NCBI GenBank assembly: GCA_000720375.1
Contig: JOAA01000008.1
Span: 124,001-188,000, forward strand
DNA from: Rhodococcus rhodnii
GTDB lineage: Bacteria > Actinomycetota > Actinomycetes > Mycobacteriales > Pseudonocardiaceae
Direction of reading: 5' to 3'
Length of the DNA stretch: 64,000 nucleotides
The notes beneath the pieces were generated by a model, which did not search any database, was not told the origin of the DNA, and worked only from the letters and a program-made list of their open reading frames with translations. The position numbers and the translations under genes are program-made. Positions 35,276 to 44,049 of the stretch are shown here, piece by piece (the first letter of the stretch is position 1; each line of letters opens with the position of its first letter).

Positions 35276-35797
35276 CTAGTCCAGGCGTCGGAGCCCGGCT
35301 TTGTAGATCTTGATGTTCTCCACGTACCGATCGACGATCATCGCCCATGCCATCGCGGGCACCTCGTGGTTCTCGCGAATACGAGCGGGCACGCCCAGTG
35401 CCATCCGGCGCGCGGGGATGTGCCCGTTGAAGGACATCACCGCGCCCGCGCCGAGCACCGCGCCCTCCTCGACCACCGAACCGTTCAGCAGCACGGATCC
35501 CGAGGCGATCAAGCAGTTGTCCGCGACCGTCGCGCCTTCGATGTGCACGTTGTGGCCGATCACGCAGTTGGCCCCGATCGTGGTCGGGTGGAACTCGGTG
35601 CAGTGCAGGATGCTGCCGTCCTGGACACTGGTCCGTTCGCCGATCTGGATGCTGCCGGAGTCGCCGCGCAGCACGGCCTGTGGCCACACCGACGCGAACG
35701 CCCGCAGCGTCACGTCCCCGATGACTGTCGCATCTGGATGGACGAACGCGTCCGGGTGAATGATCGGTTCCTTGTCGCCGAGCGCATAGATGGGCAC
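35276..35797 (-). CDS. Gamma-carbonic anhydrase-family hexapeptide protein
   Basis: 173 residues from GTG 35797. It is a left-handed beta-helix of hexapeptide repeats (DATVIGDVTLRAFASVWPQAVLRGD). The zinc ligands are in SILHCTEFH and GHNVHIEG. Many members hydrate CO2 slowly or are inactive, so carbonic anhydrase activity is likely but not assured. It starts 20 bp after the thiL stop. Confidence 0.9.
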   Translation of the reverse strand: MPIYALGDKEPIIHPDAFVHPDATVIGDVTLRAFASVWPQAVLRGDSGSIQIGERTSVQDGSILHCTEFHPTTIGANCVIGHNVHIEGATVADNCLIASGSVLLNGSVVEEGAVLGAGAVMSFNGHIPARRMALGVPARIRENHEVPAMAWAMIVDRYVENIKIYKAGLRRLD

Positions 35798-35816
35798 AAC
35801 ACACTCCAATGTGGAT

Positions 35817-36782
35817 TCAGCGCCAGTGCTGCCAGCCTGCCGGGGCCTCGTACGGACGGCCGTCAACGGTAACCCCTTCGCCGCGTCTGACCGTGCCGAT
35901 GGTGACCCAGCCCTCCGGAACCTCGGACGGACCGGGGAAAGTCGCGGCCAGTGCGTGGTCCTCGCCGCCGGTCAGCACCCAGTGCCGGGGATCGGCGCCG
36001 AGCGCGGTGCCGACGTCGACCAGACGTTGGTTCACCTCAAGCAGATCCGTGCGGACGTCGATCGCCACCCCGGACGCCTCCGAGATGTGCCCGAGATCGG
36101 CGAGCAGCCCGTCGGACACGTCGATCATCGCGGTCGCTCCGGCCAGTGAGGCCTGTGCGCCGGCCTCATAGGGCGGTTCCGGCGCCCGATGCGCGCTGAC
36201 AACCGTGACCGGTGAGCGGAACCCACGGCCCAGCACGGCAAGCCCAGCCGCCGACCAACCGAGCCGGCCACACACCGCGACGACGTCCCCAGCCAACGCG
36301 CCGGCCCGTGTGACGGGCTGTCGTCCCTGCAAATCCCCCAACGCAGTGACGGAGATCACCAAAGTCTCCGAGCTGACGACATCTCCGCCGACCACCCCGG
36401 CCCGCGCCCTGGTGGCTTCCTTCCACATCCCGGCGGTGATCCCGTCCAGCAGCTCCACTGTGGTCTCCGGCGGGCAGGCGAGGCCGACGAGCACGGCCGT
36501 CGGCGTCGCGCCCATCGCGGCCACGTCCGCGAGGTTCACCGCGACCGCCTTGTGTCCAACCTGTTCCGGTGTGGACCAGTCCAACCGGAAATGCACTCCT
36601 TCGACGAGCACGTCGGTGCTCGCCACCACCCGTCCGTCGGACGCCACCACGATGGCCGCGTCGTCACCGGGTCCGAGCAGGGTGCTTGGTGGCTGGGCGC
36701 GCCCGCCGGTCAACCGCTGAATCAGGCTGAACTCACCCAACTCGGCGACGGTGCCGGCCTGATCCGGCGTGTCCGATCGCAC
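35817..36782 (-). CDS. thiL: Thiamine-monophosphate kinase
   Basis: 321 residues from GTG 36782. It phosphorylates thiamine monophosphate to the active diphosphate. Motifs: GPGDDAAIV (Mg/ATP), VASTDVLVEGVHF, GHKAVAVNLADVAAMGA, VGGDVVSS, and TGGEDHALAAT. It is divergent from the stand-alone Lrp domain gene. Confidence 0.96.
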   Translation of the reverse strand: MRSDTPDQAGTVAELGEFSLIQRLTGGRAQPPSTLLGPGDDAAIVVASDGRVVASTDVLVEGVHFRLDWSTPEQVGHKAVAVNLADVAAMGATPTAVLVGLACPPETTVELLDGITAGMWKEATRARAGVVGGDVVSSETLVISVTALGDLQGRQPVTRAGALAGDVVAVCGRLGWSAAGLAVLGRGFRSPVTVVSAHRAPEPPYEAGAQASLAGATAMIDVSDGLLADLGHISEASGVAIDVRTDLLEVNQRLVDVGTALGADPRHWVLTGGEDHALAATFPGPSEVPEGWVTIGTVRRGEGVTVDGRPYEAPAGWQHWR

Positions 36783-36891
36783 AAAAGCCTCCGATACCGA
36801 ATGTTCGGATCACCAAACATTCCCCAGTTGGGGTACGTTGCTGACCACGTTCCTACCTTGAGCATTCTTGTCCAGACGAAGGGGCACGCCG

Positions 36892-37125
36892 GTGGTCCAC
36901 GCTTACATCCTGATCCAGACCGAGGTCGGCAAGGCGGCCGCGGTGGCCGCGGAGATCGCCGGCATACAGGGAGTCACCACCGCGGAGGACGTCACCGGAC
37001 CCTACGACGTGATCGTGCGTGCCGAAGCCGACAGTGTCGACCTGCTCGGCCAGCTGGTGGTCGCCCGGATCCAGAACGTGGACGGGATCACAAGAACGCT
37101 GACCTGCCCGGTGGTCCACCTCTGA
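36892..37125 (+). CDS. Stand-alone Lrp/AsnC ligand-binding (RAM) domain protein
   Basis: 77 residues from GTG 36892, with AAGGGG upstream. The whole product is one RAM domain (VHAYILIQTEVGKAAAVAAEI...GPYDVIVRAEADSVDLLGQLV), the amino-acid-sensing part of Lrp/AsnC, without a helix-turn-helix. Such proteins form oligomers and bind amino acids; their targets are poorly known. It lies 19 bp before the DUF3515 gene. Confidence 0.92.
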   Translation: MVHAYILIQTEVGKAAAVAAEIAGIQGVTTAEDVTGPYDVIVRAEADSVDLLGQLVVARIQNVDGITRTLTCPVVHL

Positions 37126-37144
37126 GCCGTGCTGTAGTTGGTTT

Positions 37145-37693
37145 GTGGACAGGACAAGGGTTGTCATCGCGACCGGGCTGGCCGGCCTGCTCGTCGCCGG
37201 GGTGATCGTCGTCAGCCTCGTGTTCGGTTCCGGGAACGACCAGACGGCAGAGCCCACCGTGCCACCGGCTCCACTGCGGACCGGTCCGGTCGCGCTTGTG
37301 CCTGTGCCCGCACCGAATGCCGGCTCGGCCGACTGCACCACCCTTGTCCAGAAGCTGCCCGCGACGCTGCAGTCCGGCTCGACCACCTTGACCAAGGCGG
37401 CACTGGCTGAGCCCGCGCCGCCTGCTTCGGCGGCGTGGACCGACCAGCGCTCCGATCCCGTCGTGTTGCGCTGTGGTCTGGACAAGCCGGCCGAGCTGAC
37501 GTCAACCACGCAAAACCTCCGTGCGATCGACGGCGTCGCGTGGCTGCCGCTCGACAGCGAAACCGCGACCACCTGGTACCTGGCGGACCGGCCGGTGTAC
37601 GTCGCGCTGACCATTCCGCGCGGCGCGGGAACCGGCCCGCTGCAGGACATCTCCAGCCTGATCGGCAAAACCCTTCCCAAGAAACCCTTGTGA
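37145..37693 (+). CDS. DUF3515 membrane-anchored or secreted protein
   Basis: 182 residues from GTG 37145. A single N-terminal hydrophobic helix (VVIATGLAGLLVAGVIVVSL) is followed by an extracytoplasmic domain with a cysteine pair (SADCTTLVQKLP and LRCGLDKP) and YVALTIPRG, matching DUF3515. It is the neighbour of thiL in related actinobacteria. Function unknown. Its transcript ends in a 40-nt hairpin that starts at the stop codon. Confidence 0.88.
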   Translation: MDRTRVVIATGLAGLLVAGVIVVSLVFGSGNDQTAEPTVPPAPLRTGPVALVPVPAPNAGSADCTTLVQKLPATLQSGSTTLTKAALAEPAPPASAAWTDQRSDPVVLRCGLDKPAELTSTTQNLRAIDGVAWLPLDSETATTWYLADRPVYVALTIPRGAGTGPLQDISSLIGKTLPKKPL

Positions 37694-37729
37694 GTGTTTC
37701 GGCCGGTTAGAACCGGCCAAAACACTCAC
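37690..37729. terminator. 40-nt bidirectional hairpin of the GTGAGTG...CACTCAC type
   Basis: The arms at 37690-37708 and 37711-37729 are 19 bp with one mismatch and a 2-base AG loop. It fills the gap between convergent genes. A second hairpin of the same length and design is at 61009-61048. Confidence 0.8.
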
Positions 37730-37733
37730 GAGG

Positions 37734-39128
37734 TTACCGGTCCCGATCCGTCTGCCTGAGCAGGTCTATCAGCTGCGGCAATACGTTCACCAGCTCGTCA
37801 CGGGAACATGCCGCGTACCCCAACGCAATCCCGTGCCATCTCGCGCGACCGGCGTGATGCCTGGTCAGCCCGTCGACCCTGGCACCGAATTCCTCGGCTT
37901 TGACCCGTACATCCCGTTCCGCGCGGGCTGAGGACAACGGGATGACGACATGGGCGCCCGCGTCGTCACCGAGCACTTCGAAACCCGCCTCGCGCAAGGC
38001 GTCCACCACGAGCCACCGCCGTTCGGACAGCTCACGGCGCAAGCGCCGCAGATGCCTGCCCAGGTCACCGTTGCGGGCGTATTCGATCAGCACCCGTTGC
38101 CCGGCAACGGCGGGCCCGATCCCGGTGCGGTCACGGAATTCCAGGATCCCCGACACCACGGCGGGCGGCGCGACCATCCAGCCGGTGCCCAGCGTCGGGG
38201 TGAGGATCTTGCTCGTGGTTCCCAGGTGCACCACGACATCCGGCGCGAGCGCCGCGAGCAAAGGCAGCGGCGCCACGTCATATCGCAGTTCGCCGTCGTA
38301 GTCGTCCTCGATGACAAGGAATCCGTCCCGCCGCGCGCGTTCCACCAGCTCAACCCGCCGCCCCGCGGGCATCCGGCCGCCCAGGGGATATTGGTGCGCG
38401 GGCGAACAATAGACGGCCTTCACCCCGGCCGGCACCGAGTCGACGCGGAATCCTTCCACGTCAACAGGTGCCTGGATGACGTTCAGCCCGGCAGCGGTCA
38501 TCGCCGCGGCCGCGCGTTGATATCCAGGTTCCTCGATCGCCACGGTCGCGCCGGGTCCCAGGACGGCGAAAGCCAGTTCGGACACGGCCGACGACGTGCC
38601 GCTGGTGGCCAGCACGGTCTCGTCCTCACCGCCGACCCGCAAACCGCGGTGCCGCAACAGGTGCTCGGCGATGACCTCGCGATACTCCGGCAGGCCCGCG
38701 CGTTCCGGTCGCAACAACGGTGGTGCGTCGGCCGCGGCGCGCCACGCCCGTCGCCAGGCGGCCCGGTCGATCCCGCCTGCCCACGGGGTTCCGGGCGTGA
38801 AGTCGATCAAAGTCTGCGCGGCGGCACCGCGTTTCGGCCGGGGCGTGGATTCCGGCAGGCTGCCCGGCGGGGCTGTCGTTATATATGTGCCCGATCCGTG
38901 CTTGCCCGCGATCCAGCCCTCGGCATGCAGTTGTTCGTACGCCGCTGACGTGACGGTCCGGCTGACGTTCAGCCGCGTGGCGAGCGCGCGAGTCGAAGGA
39001 AGACGGTCGCCGCTGCGCAGCCGACCGTCCGCGGCAGCCGAGCGCAGGGCGTCGGCAAGTTGGACGGCCAGCGGCGTTTCGGACTCGCGGTCGAGCGTGA
39101 CCGACGGCGCCGGCGGGTCGGCTGACAC
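37734..39128 (-). CDS. MocR/PdxR-type regulator (GntR helix-turn-helix fused to aminotransferase fold)
   Basis: 464 residues from GTG 39128. An N-terminal GntR winged helix (LRSGDRLPSTRALATRLNVSRTVTSAAYEQLHAEG) is joined to a fold-type I aminotransferase domain with the PLP-binding Lys in LGTTSKILTPTLGTGWM and the EDDYDGELRY motif. PdxR-type members sense PLP and control vitamin B6 genes. The divergent gene encodes a pyridoxamine-phosphate-oxidase-like flavoprotein, the expected partner, across a 71-bp gap with inverted repeats. Confidence 0.92.
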   Translation of the reverse strand: MSADPPAPSVTLDRESETPLAVQLADALRSAAADGRLRSGDRLPSTRALATRLNVSRTVTSAAYEQLHAEGWIAGKHGSGTYITTAPPGSLPESTPRPKRGAAAQTLIDFTPGTPWAGGIDRAAWRRAWRAAADAPPLLRPERAGLPEYREVIAEHLLRHRGLRVGGEDETVLATSGTSSAVSELAFAVLGPGATVAIEEPGYQRAAAAMTAAGLNVIQAPVDVEGFRVDSVPAGVKAVYCSPAHQYPLGGRMPAGRRVELVERARRDGFLVIEDDYDGELRYDVAPLPLLAALAPDVVVHLGTTSKILTPTLGTGWMVAPPAVVSGILEFRDRTGIGPAVAGQRVLIEYARNGDLGRHLRRLRRELSERRWLVVDALREAGFEVLGDDAGAHVVIPLSSARAERDVRVKAEEFGARVDGLTRHHAGRARWHGIALGYAACSRDELVNVLPQLIDLLRQTDRDR

Positions 39129-39130
39129 AG

Positions 39131-39179
39131 AAGTGGCCTTTCGGTTTTCGATCTTTTTGGCCCTTTTATGATGCCACTT
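39131..39179. promoter_or_regulatory. Candidate MocR operator between the divergent PLP genes
   Basis: AAGTGGC (39131-39137) and GCCACTT (39173-39179) are a perfect inverted repeat flanking an AT-rich core; inside it, TGGC...GCCA repeats again near 39158-39177. Paired TGG/CCA boxes are usual for PdxR-like regulators. Confidence 0.45.
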
Positions 39180-39199
39180 CGCCGAAGACACTGGTAGCC

Positions 39200-39865
39200 G
39201 TGACCCGACCTCAACTATCGCCCACACCCCGCAGCACAATCAAACGCGGCAAGAAACGTGCCGTCACCGACCGGGCCGTGCTGGAAAGCATCCTCGACGC
39301 CGGGCTCATCTGCCACTTGTCCGTCGTGATCAACGGCTCGCCCGTCGTGCTGCCAACGGGATACGGCCGTGACGGCGACACCATGTACATCCACGGCTCT
39401 TCTGGCGCGCTGAGCCTGCGCAGCGCGCTGGAGAACGAGATCTGTGTCGCGGTCACGCTGCTCGACGGGATCGTCTACGCCCGTTCGGTGTTCCACTTCT
39501 CCGCGAACTACCGCTCGGCGGTGATCCACGGCCCCGCTCGTCTGGTCGAATCCCCGGAGGAACGCCTGCACGGTTTGCGCGTGCTCACCGAACACATGGC
39601 GCCCGGCTCGTGGGAGCACAGCCGTCAACCCAACGCGAAGGAACTGGCCAAGACGACGGTGTTGGCGTTGTCGTTGGAGGAAGCCGCTGTGAAGGTCCGC
39701 TCGGGCGGTCCCGGCGACGAACCCGAAGACGTCTCCGACGATGTCGCGTGGGCAGGCGTACTTCCGTTGACGCAGCAGTGGAGCGCGCCGATCCCCAGCG
39801 ACGACCTCTCAACGGGTTGGGAGATCCCGGCACACGTTATGGATAGGTACGCATCTGGCGGGTAG
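39200..39865 (+). CDS. Pyridoxamine 5'-phosphate oxidase-family flavin-binding protein
   Basis: 221 residues from GTG 39200. It has the split-barrel fold of flavin/PNPOx proteins: ILDAGLICHLSVVINGSPVVLPTGYGRDGDTMYIHGS and later ENEICVAVTLLDGIVYARSVFHFSANYRS. The divergent MocR gene makes a role in B6 or flavin chemistry plausible. Its stop lies 29 bp inside the convergent cysteine dioxygenase gene. Confidence 0.88.
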   Translation: MTRPQLSPTPRSTIKRGKKRAVTDRAVLESILDAGLICHLSVVINGSPVVLPTGYGRDGDTMYIHGSSGALSLRSALENEICVAVTLLDGIVYARSVFHFSANYRSAVIHGPARLVESPEERLHGLRVLTEHMAPGSWEHSRQPNAKELAKTTVLALSLEEAAVKVRSGGPGDEPEDVSDDVAWAGVLPLTQQWSAPIPSDDLSTGWEIPAHVMDRYASGG

Positions 39866-40262
39866 TGCGGTACACGTGAATGCTCACCGCGGGGTCGACA
39901 CCGTTGTTGGACACCTGGTGCACGTAGTGCGGCGCGAACACCCTCGACTGTCCCGGCTGCAACTGAAGGGTCGTGTTGGCGCGCATGACCCGCTCGGTCA
40001 GTACACCTGAGACGATCGTGAACGCACCGGTCGCGCTGCCGTGGTCGTGCAGATCCGTTGACTGGCCCGGCAACCAGCTCATCAGCCAGACCTCGTGGTC
40101 GTCGGTGCGCTCCAGCAGCGTGGAGAACCGCTCGATCGGGTCATATCGCAGGTGACGCTTCCAGCGGTCTCGGTCAAGCGCGAACTCGGTCGCGATCCGG
40201 GCGGGGTGCTTCACCGCGGGGGCGTTGGACAGCACAACGGTGTTCTCGGGTACGGCGAACAT
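39837..40262 (-). CDS. cdo: Cysteine dioxygenase
   Basis: 141 residues. Type I cysteine dioxygenase is an iron enzyme that oxidises cysteine to cysteine sulfinate. The cupin metal site is in DLHDHGSATGAFTI (two His) and PHYVHQVSN (third His). ATG 40262 is fixed by GAGGA six bases upstream. That ribosome-binding site (CCGAGGAA, 40268-40275) is perfectly complementary to the end of a small leader ORF 44 bp upstream, suggesting translational control. A gene for a Cys-Met-metabolism PLP enzyme precedes it. Confidence 0.9.
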   Translation of the reverse strand: MFAVPENTVVLSNAPAVKHPARIATEFALDRDRWKRHLRYDPIERFSTLLERTDDHEVWLMSWLPGQSTDLHDHGSATGAFTIVSGVLTERVMRANTTLQLQPGQSRVFAPHYVHQVSNNGVDPAVSIHVYRTTRQMRTYP

Positions 40263-40306
40263 GGAGATTCCTCGGAAAAATGGCGTGAGCGATGACAGCG
40301 GGCCGA

Positions 40307-40372
40307 TCACCGAGGAAGACACAGTGCGCTCGCGACGAAACCGAGGTCGATGTGACCCCGTCCGTCAGCCAT
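40307..40372 (-). CDS. Cys-containing leader peptide of the cysteine dioxygenase gene
   Basis: A 21-codon frame (25 if started at 40384) ending in HIDLGFVASALCLPR-stop. The H-x-D-L-x3-A-S-x-L-C pattern matches small leader peptides that I recall upstream of sulfur-metabolism genes in actinomycetes. The Cys codon TGT is fourth from the end. The codons for Leu-Pro-Arg contain TTCCTCGG (40310-40317), the exact complement of the cdo ribosome-binding site. No good Shine-Dalgarno precedes it; TTGACG at 40415-40420 could be a -35 box. Confidence 0.72.
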   Translation of the reverse strand: MADGRGHIDLGFVASALCLPR

Positions 40373-40444
40373 AGCGCGCATCATGCCGAATAGGAAAGCA
40401 GCGGACTCGAAGTCCGTCAAATCACGTCCACCCAGTGGACCGGG

Positions 40445-40478
40445 CTGCCGCATGTGACATGTGTGACACATGCGGCAG
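40445..40478 (-). terminator. Perfect 12-bp hairpin after the PLP gene
   Basis: CTGCCGCATGTG (40445-40456) and CACATGCGGCAG (40467-40478) pair around a 10-base loop, 18 bp after the stop of the CGS/CGL-type gene and upstream of the cdo leader. It probably separates the two transcripts, giving cdo its own promoter. No U-run. Confidence 0.6.
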
Positions 40479-40496
40479 CAGTGTCTGTTGTGGACG

Positions 40497-41564
40497 TCAG
40501 GCGTCGAGTGCCGCGAGGACGTCGGCCACCAGATCCTCGGTGTCCTCGCACCCGGCCGAGAACCTGAGGAACCCCTCGGGCACCGGGTCGCCCCACTGCG
40601 CCCGGCGGTCGGCAGTGCTGTGCACGCCACCGAAACTCGTCGCCGCGGTCACGAGCTTGGCCGCGGTGAGGAACCGCTCGACCGCGTCCCGTGACTCGAG
40701 CCTGAACGTGAAAACCCCGTTGAACCGGCGCATCTGCTTGGCGGCGATGACGTGGGACGAATCCTCCGCCGCCCCAGGCCATCGCAGACCCGACACCCGC
40801 GGATGCCCGCGCAGCGCCGAGTAAAGCGCCCCGGCGTTCTGCGCCTGCCTGGCCAGCCGAAGATCCAAAGTGCTCAACCCGCGGTGGGCCAGCCACGTCT
40901 CGAACGGGCCGGGGATCCCGCCGTGCGACGTCCTGGTCTGGCGAATTCTCGCCGCCAGCTCGGCCGATCGGCAGGTCACGTGTCCCAGCAGGACATCGCT
41001 GTGCCCGGACAACGCCTTGCTGTCGCTGCACACCACGATGTCCGCGCCGAGTTCCAACGGACGCTGGCCGATGGGCGTCGCGGTCGTGTTGTCCACAGCC
41101 AAAAGGGCGCCGGCGTCGTGCGCCGCCGCGGCCAACGCCGTGATATCGCACACATCGAGGCCCGGGTTGGACGGCGTCTCCAGCAAAACGAGGTCCACGC
41201 CTGCGAAGGACGGCCACGGCCCGGTCGTCGGGACTTCGACGACGGTAACCGGCAACTCGGCGGCGAGCGATCGGGTCAAGTAGTAACCGTCCGAAGGCAA
41301 CACGACTTTCTCCGTCGCCAGCCGCAGGACCGCGGCGATCGCGGCCATCCCGGACGCGAAGACCACGCATTCCCCGCCGTCCAGCGAACCGATCGCGGAC
41401 TCCAGGGCGCGGTACGTCGGGTTGTCGGCCCTGCCGTAGCCATAGGACTCATGCCCTGCGTGGAACCCCGTCGCGAAGACCGGTGAAGCCAGCAAAGGAT
41501 TTCCCGGCACCGGCTCGGCCATACCGCCGTGCACGCAACGGGTCCCGTCGCCGTAGTCGGTCAT
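40497..41564 (-). CDS. Cystathionine gamma-lyase/synthase-type PLP enzyme
   Basis: 355 residues. The Cys/Met-metabolism PLP family is shown by [67 protein letters not shown] (PLP-binding Lys in SK) and [11 protein letters not shown]. It is shorter than most (~380) because the N-terminal region is trimmed. Lyase and synthase activities cannot be told apart by eye. Its ATG overlaps the gpsA stop (ATGA). Cysteine dioxygenase lies downstream, consistent with cysteine turnover. Confidence 0.88.
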   Translation of the reverse strand: MTDYGDGTRCVHGGMAEPVPGNPLLASPVFATGFHAGHESYGYGRADNPTYRALESAIGSLDGGECVVFASGMAAIAAVLRLATEKVVLPSDGYYLTRSLAAELPVTVVEVPTTGPWPSFAGVDLVLLETPSNPGLDVCDITALAAAAHDAGALLAVDNTTATPIGQRPLELGADIVVCSDSKALSGHSDVLLGHVTCRSAELAARIRQTRTSHGGIPGPFETWLAHRGLSTLDLRLARQAQNAGALYSALRGHPRVSGLRWPGAAEDSSHVIAAKQMRRFNGVFTFRLESRDAVERFLTAAKLVTAATSFGGVHSTADRRAQWGDPVPEGFLRFSAGCEDTEDLVADVLAALDA

Positions 41565-42562
41565 CGCTCGGGCCTGACCTTTCGGCCGATCAGCTCGGCA
41601 CCGGCTTCCCTGGGGTCCAGACCGTCGTGGCAGACCCGGTGCACCACCTCGGTGATCGGCATGTCGACACCGTGCCGCACGGCCAGCGCCCGGATGGACG
41701 AACAGGACTTCACGCCTTCTGCGACCTGTCCGTGCGTCGCTTCCTGCGCCTCGGCCAGCGTTTGCCCGCTGCCGAGGCGCTCACCGAAAGTCCGGTTGCG
41801 CGACAACGGCGACGAGCAGGTCGCGACCAGATCTCCCAGCCCGGCAAGGCCTGCGAACGTCATCGGGTCAGCGCCGAGCGCCATCCCCAGCCGGGACGTC
41901 TCGGCCAGGCCGCGGGTGATCAACGTCGCAAGTGTGTTGCTGCCGAAGCCAAGACCGGACGCCATGCCGCAGGACAGGGCGATCACGTTCTTGCACGCAC
42001 CACCGAGTTCACAGCCGATCACGTCGGTGTTCGTGTACGGCCTGAAGTAGCCGGTCGTGCTCGCGTGCTGCAGATCGATCGCACGATCGTGGTCCTCACA
42101 CGCGATCACGGTCGCGGTCGGCTGTTGCCGCGCGATCTCCATGGCCAGATTCGGTCCGGACACCACGGCGACGTGATCCGACGGCACATCCGCGACTTCC
42201 GCGACCACCTCGCTCATCCGCTTGAGCGTGCCCAGTTCCACCCCTTTGGCCAGGCTGACCAGCGTGGCACCGGCCGGAAGCCGCCACTGGGACAGGTTCG
42301 CCCGCAGGCTCTGGCTCGGCACAGCCAGAATGACCGCCTCGGCGCCGTCCAGCGCCTCCGCCGGGTCCGATGTGGACGTCAGGTTGTCCGGCAGCCGGAT
42401 CCCCGGCAGGTAGTCCGGGTTCTCGTGGGTGTCGGTGACGGCCGCCGCGACTTCCGGGCGGCGCGCCCACAACACGACGTCACGGCCCGCGTCGGCCATC
42501 ACCTTGGCGTAGGTCGTTCCCCATGAACCCGCGCCGAGCACCGCGATCCGCCTCAGGGACAT
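41561..42562 (-). CDS. gpsA: Glycerol-3-phosphate dehydrogenase [NAD(P)+]
   Basis: 333 residues. It reduces dihydroxyacetone phosphate to glycerol-3-phosphate for phospholipids. Motifs: [17 protein letters not shown] (nucleotide binding), [18 protein letters not shown], and [18 protein letters not shown] with the catalytic Lys. It starts 1 bp after the acyltransferase stop and is coupled to the PLP gene downstream. In many actinobacteria ddl follows here; it does not in this window. Confidence 0.96.
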   Translation of the reverse strand: MSLRRIAVLGAGSWGTTYAKVMADAGRDVVLWARRPEVAAAVTDTHENPDYLPGIRLPDNLTSTSDPAEALDGAEAVILAVPSQSLRANLSQWRLPAGATLVSLAKGVELGTLKRMSEVVAEVADVPSDHVAVVSGPNLAMEIARQQPTATVIACEDHDRAIDLQHASTTGYFRPYTNTDVIGCELGGACKNVIALSCGMASGLGFGSNTLATLITRGLAETSRLGMALGADPMTFAGLAGLGDLVATCSSPLSRNRTFGERLGSGQTLAEAQEATHGQVAEGVKSCSSIRALAVRHGVDMPITEVVHRVCHDGLDPREAGAELIGRKVRPER

Positions 42563-42563
42563 C

Positions 42564-43277
42564 TCAGCTCTCCGCCTTCTTCGGGTTGAAGAAACCGTCA
42601 GGGGCCTTCTCCCCGCGGATCTCGCCGAGCAACGCCTTCACATCGTTCATGATGTGCTCGGTCACCCGCATCAACGTGGTGTTGCTTGGCGGATCCTCGC
42701 CACGGAACTGCGAAAGGTCGACCGGCTCGCCGACGTATGTGGTGATCGTCTTGCGTGGGAACGGCGTGAACTTCTTGGTGTACCCGTTCCAGATCTGGTT
42801 GGTGCCCCACCGCGCGATCGGCAGCACCGGCACGTCGTTGCTCAGCGCGAGCCGCGCCACGCCGGGGAAGGAGCGCATCGGCCAGCCGTCCGGGTCCTTG
42901 CTGATCGTTCCTTCCGGATAGATGCACACCAGCTTGCCTTCGCTCAGCGCGTTGTTGGCGTCACGCAGGCTCTCCGACGCGTTGGCCGTGCCCCGGTACA
43001 CAGGGATCGTGCCCGCGCCGCCGATCACCTTTCCGGCGACCGGGATACGGAACAGGCTGTCCTTGGCCAGAAACCTCGGCACCCGCTTGTTGCGGTGCAC
43101 AAAGACCGCGTCGACCACGGGATCAAGGTGGGAGATGTGGTTGAAGACCAGAATCGCACCGCCTTGGCGGGGAATGCGTTCCGCGCCGCGCGTCACCCGC
43201 TTGCCCAACCAGGTGATCGGGTAGAACACCGAAGCGGCGATCTTGACCCAGATCCCGTCCCTCTCACGACGCGCCAA
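42564..43277 (-). CDS. plsC: 1-acyl-sn-glycerol-3-phosphate acyltransferase (PlsC family)
   Basis: 237 residues. [17 protein letters not shown] is the catalytic H-x4-D motif, and [12 protein letters not shown] is the glycerol-phosphate-binding motif. It acylates lysophosphatidic acid at the membrane. Together with gpsA it supplies phosphatidic acid. Confidence 0.94.
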   Translation of the reverse strand: MARRERDGIWVKIAASVFYPITWLGKRVTRGAERIPRQGGAILVFNHISHLDPVVDAVFVHRNKRVPRFLAKDSLFRIPVAGKVIGGAGTIPVYRGTANASESLRDANNALSEGKLVCIYPEGTISKDPDGWPMRSFPGVARLALSNDVPVLPIARWGTNQIWNGYTKKFTPFPRKTITTYVGEPVDLSQFRGEDPPSNTTLMRVTEHIMNDVKALLGEIRGEKAPDGFFNPKKAES

Positions 43278-43354
43278 GGCTCCTCCTATGCGAAACGACT
43301 GCTAGGCAGTGTAGGACCCGGCAGACCGACCAGGTTTTGATGCAGAATCTCTAG

Positions 43355-43993
43355 GTGCAGACAGATCTCGTCGTGCCGGTGAAGACGCTGCCGGAGGCCA
43401 AGTCCCGGCTGCGGGGTGTCGTCGATCCACAACAGCACGGCAACCTGGTGCTGGCCGTGCTTTTGGACACAGTGACCGCGGCCGCGCAGGCCGATGGCGT
43501 CCGCCGGGTCCTGGTGGTGAGCTCGGATCCGACGGTCGCGAGCGTGCTTGCCGCCGAAGGGTTCGAGTGCGTGCCGGAAGGCCGCTCCCCTGGTCTCAAC
43601 GAAGCACTGCGCCACGGCGCCGCGGTGTTGCGACAGTCGGACAGGACCGGACAAATCGGGGCGCTCCAGGCGGATTTGCCCGCACTGCGGCCGACCGACT
43701 TGGCCGCGGCGATCAAAACCGCTGATGGCAGGCGTGCTTTCTGTGCCGATCGGCAGACGACCGGAACGACGCTGCTGCTGTCGGCGGCCGGCGAGCCACT
43801 CAATCCCAGGTTCGGCATCGGCTCGGCGCGCAAACACGCGGCGTCCGGTGCGATGGCGCTCACCGACAGTTGGGATTCCCTGCGGTGCGACGTCGATACC
43901 GCGGAAGATCTTCTGGTAGCCCGTGATCTAGGGCTCGGCCAGCGGACTTCCGAGCTACTGTGCGCGATGGCCAGTGGGCCGATCGAGTGTTAA
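43355..43993 (+). CDS. fbiD: 2-phospho-L-lactate / phosphoenolpyruvate guanylyltransferase (FbiD/CofC)
   Basis: 212 residues from GTG 43355. DLVVPVKTLPEAKSRLRGVVD is the nucleotidyltransferase start, and ALQADLPALRPTDLAAAI gives the metal-binding region. It activates phosphoenolpyruvate (in actinobacteria) or phospholactate with GTP in coenzyme F420 synthesis. Its place between gpsA/plsC and ppk is as recalled in mycobacteria (Rv2983). Confidence 0.92.
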   Translation: MQTDLVVPVKTLPEAKSRLRGVVDPQQHGNLVLAVLLDTVTAAAQADGVRRVLVVSSDPTVASVLAAEGFECVPEGRSPGLNEALRHGAAVLRQSDRTGQIGALQADLPALRPTDLAAAIKTADGRRAFCADRQTTGTTLLLSAAGEPLNPRFGIGSARKHAASGAMALTDSWDSLRCDVDTAEDLLVARDLGLGQRTSELLCAMASGPIEC

Positions 43994-44049
43994 CCACGTT
44001 GTCCACACGCAGACGCGCACATCGGCGATAAGTCCTGGACAATCAGGCT

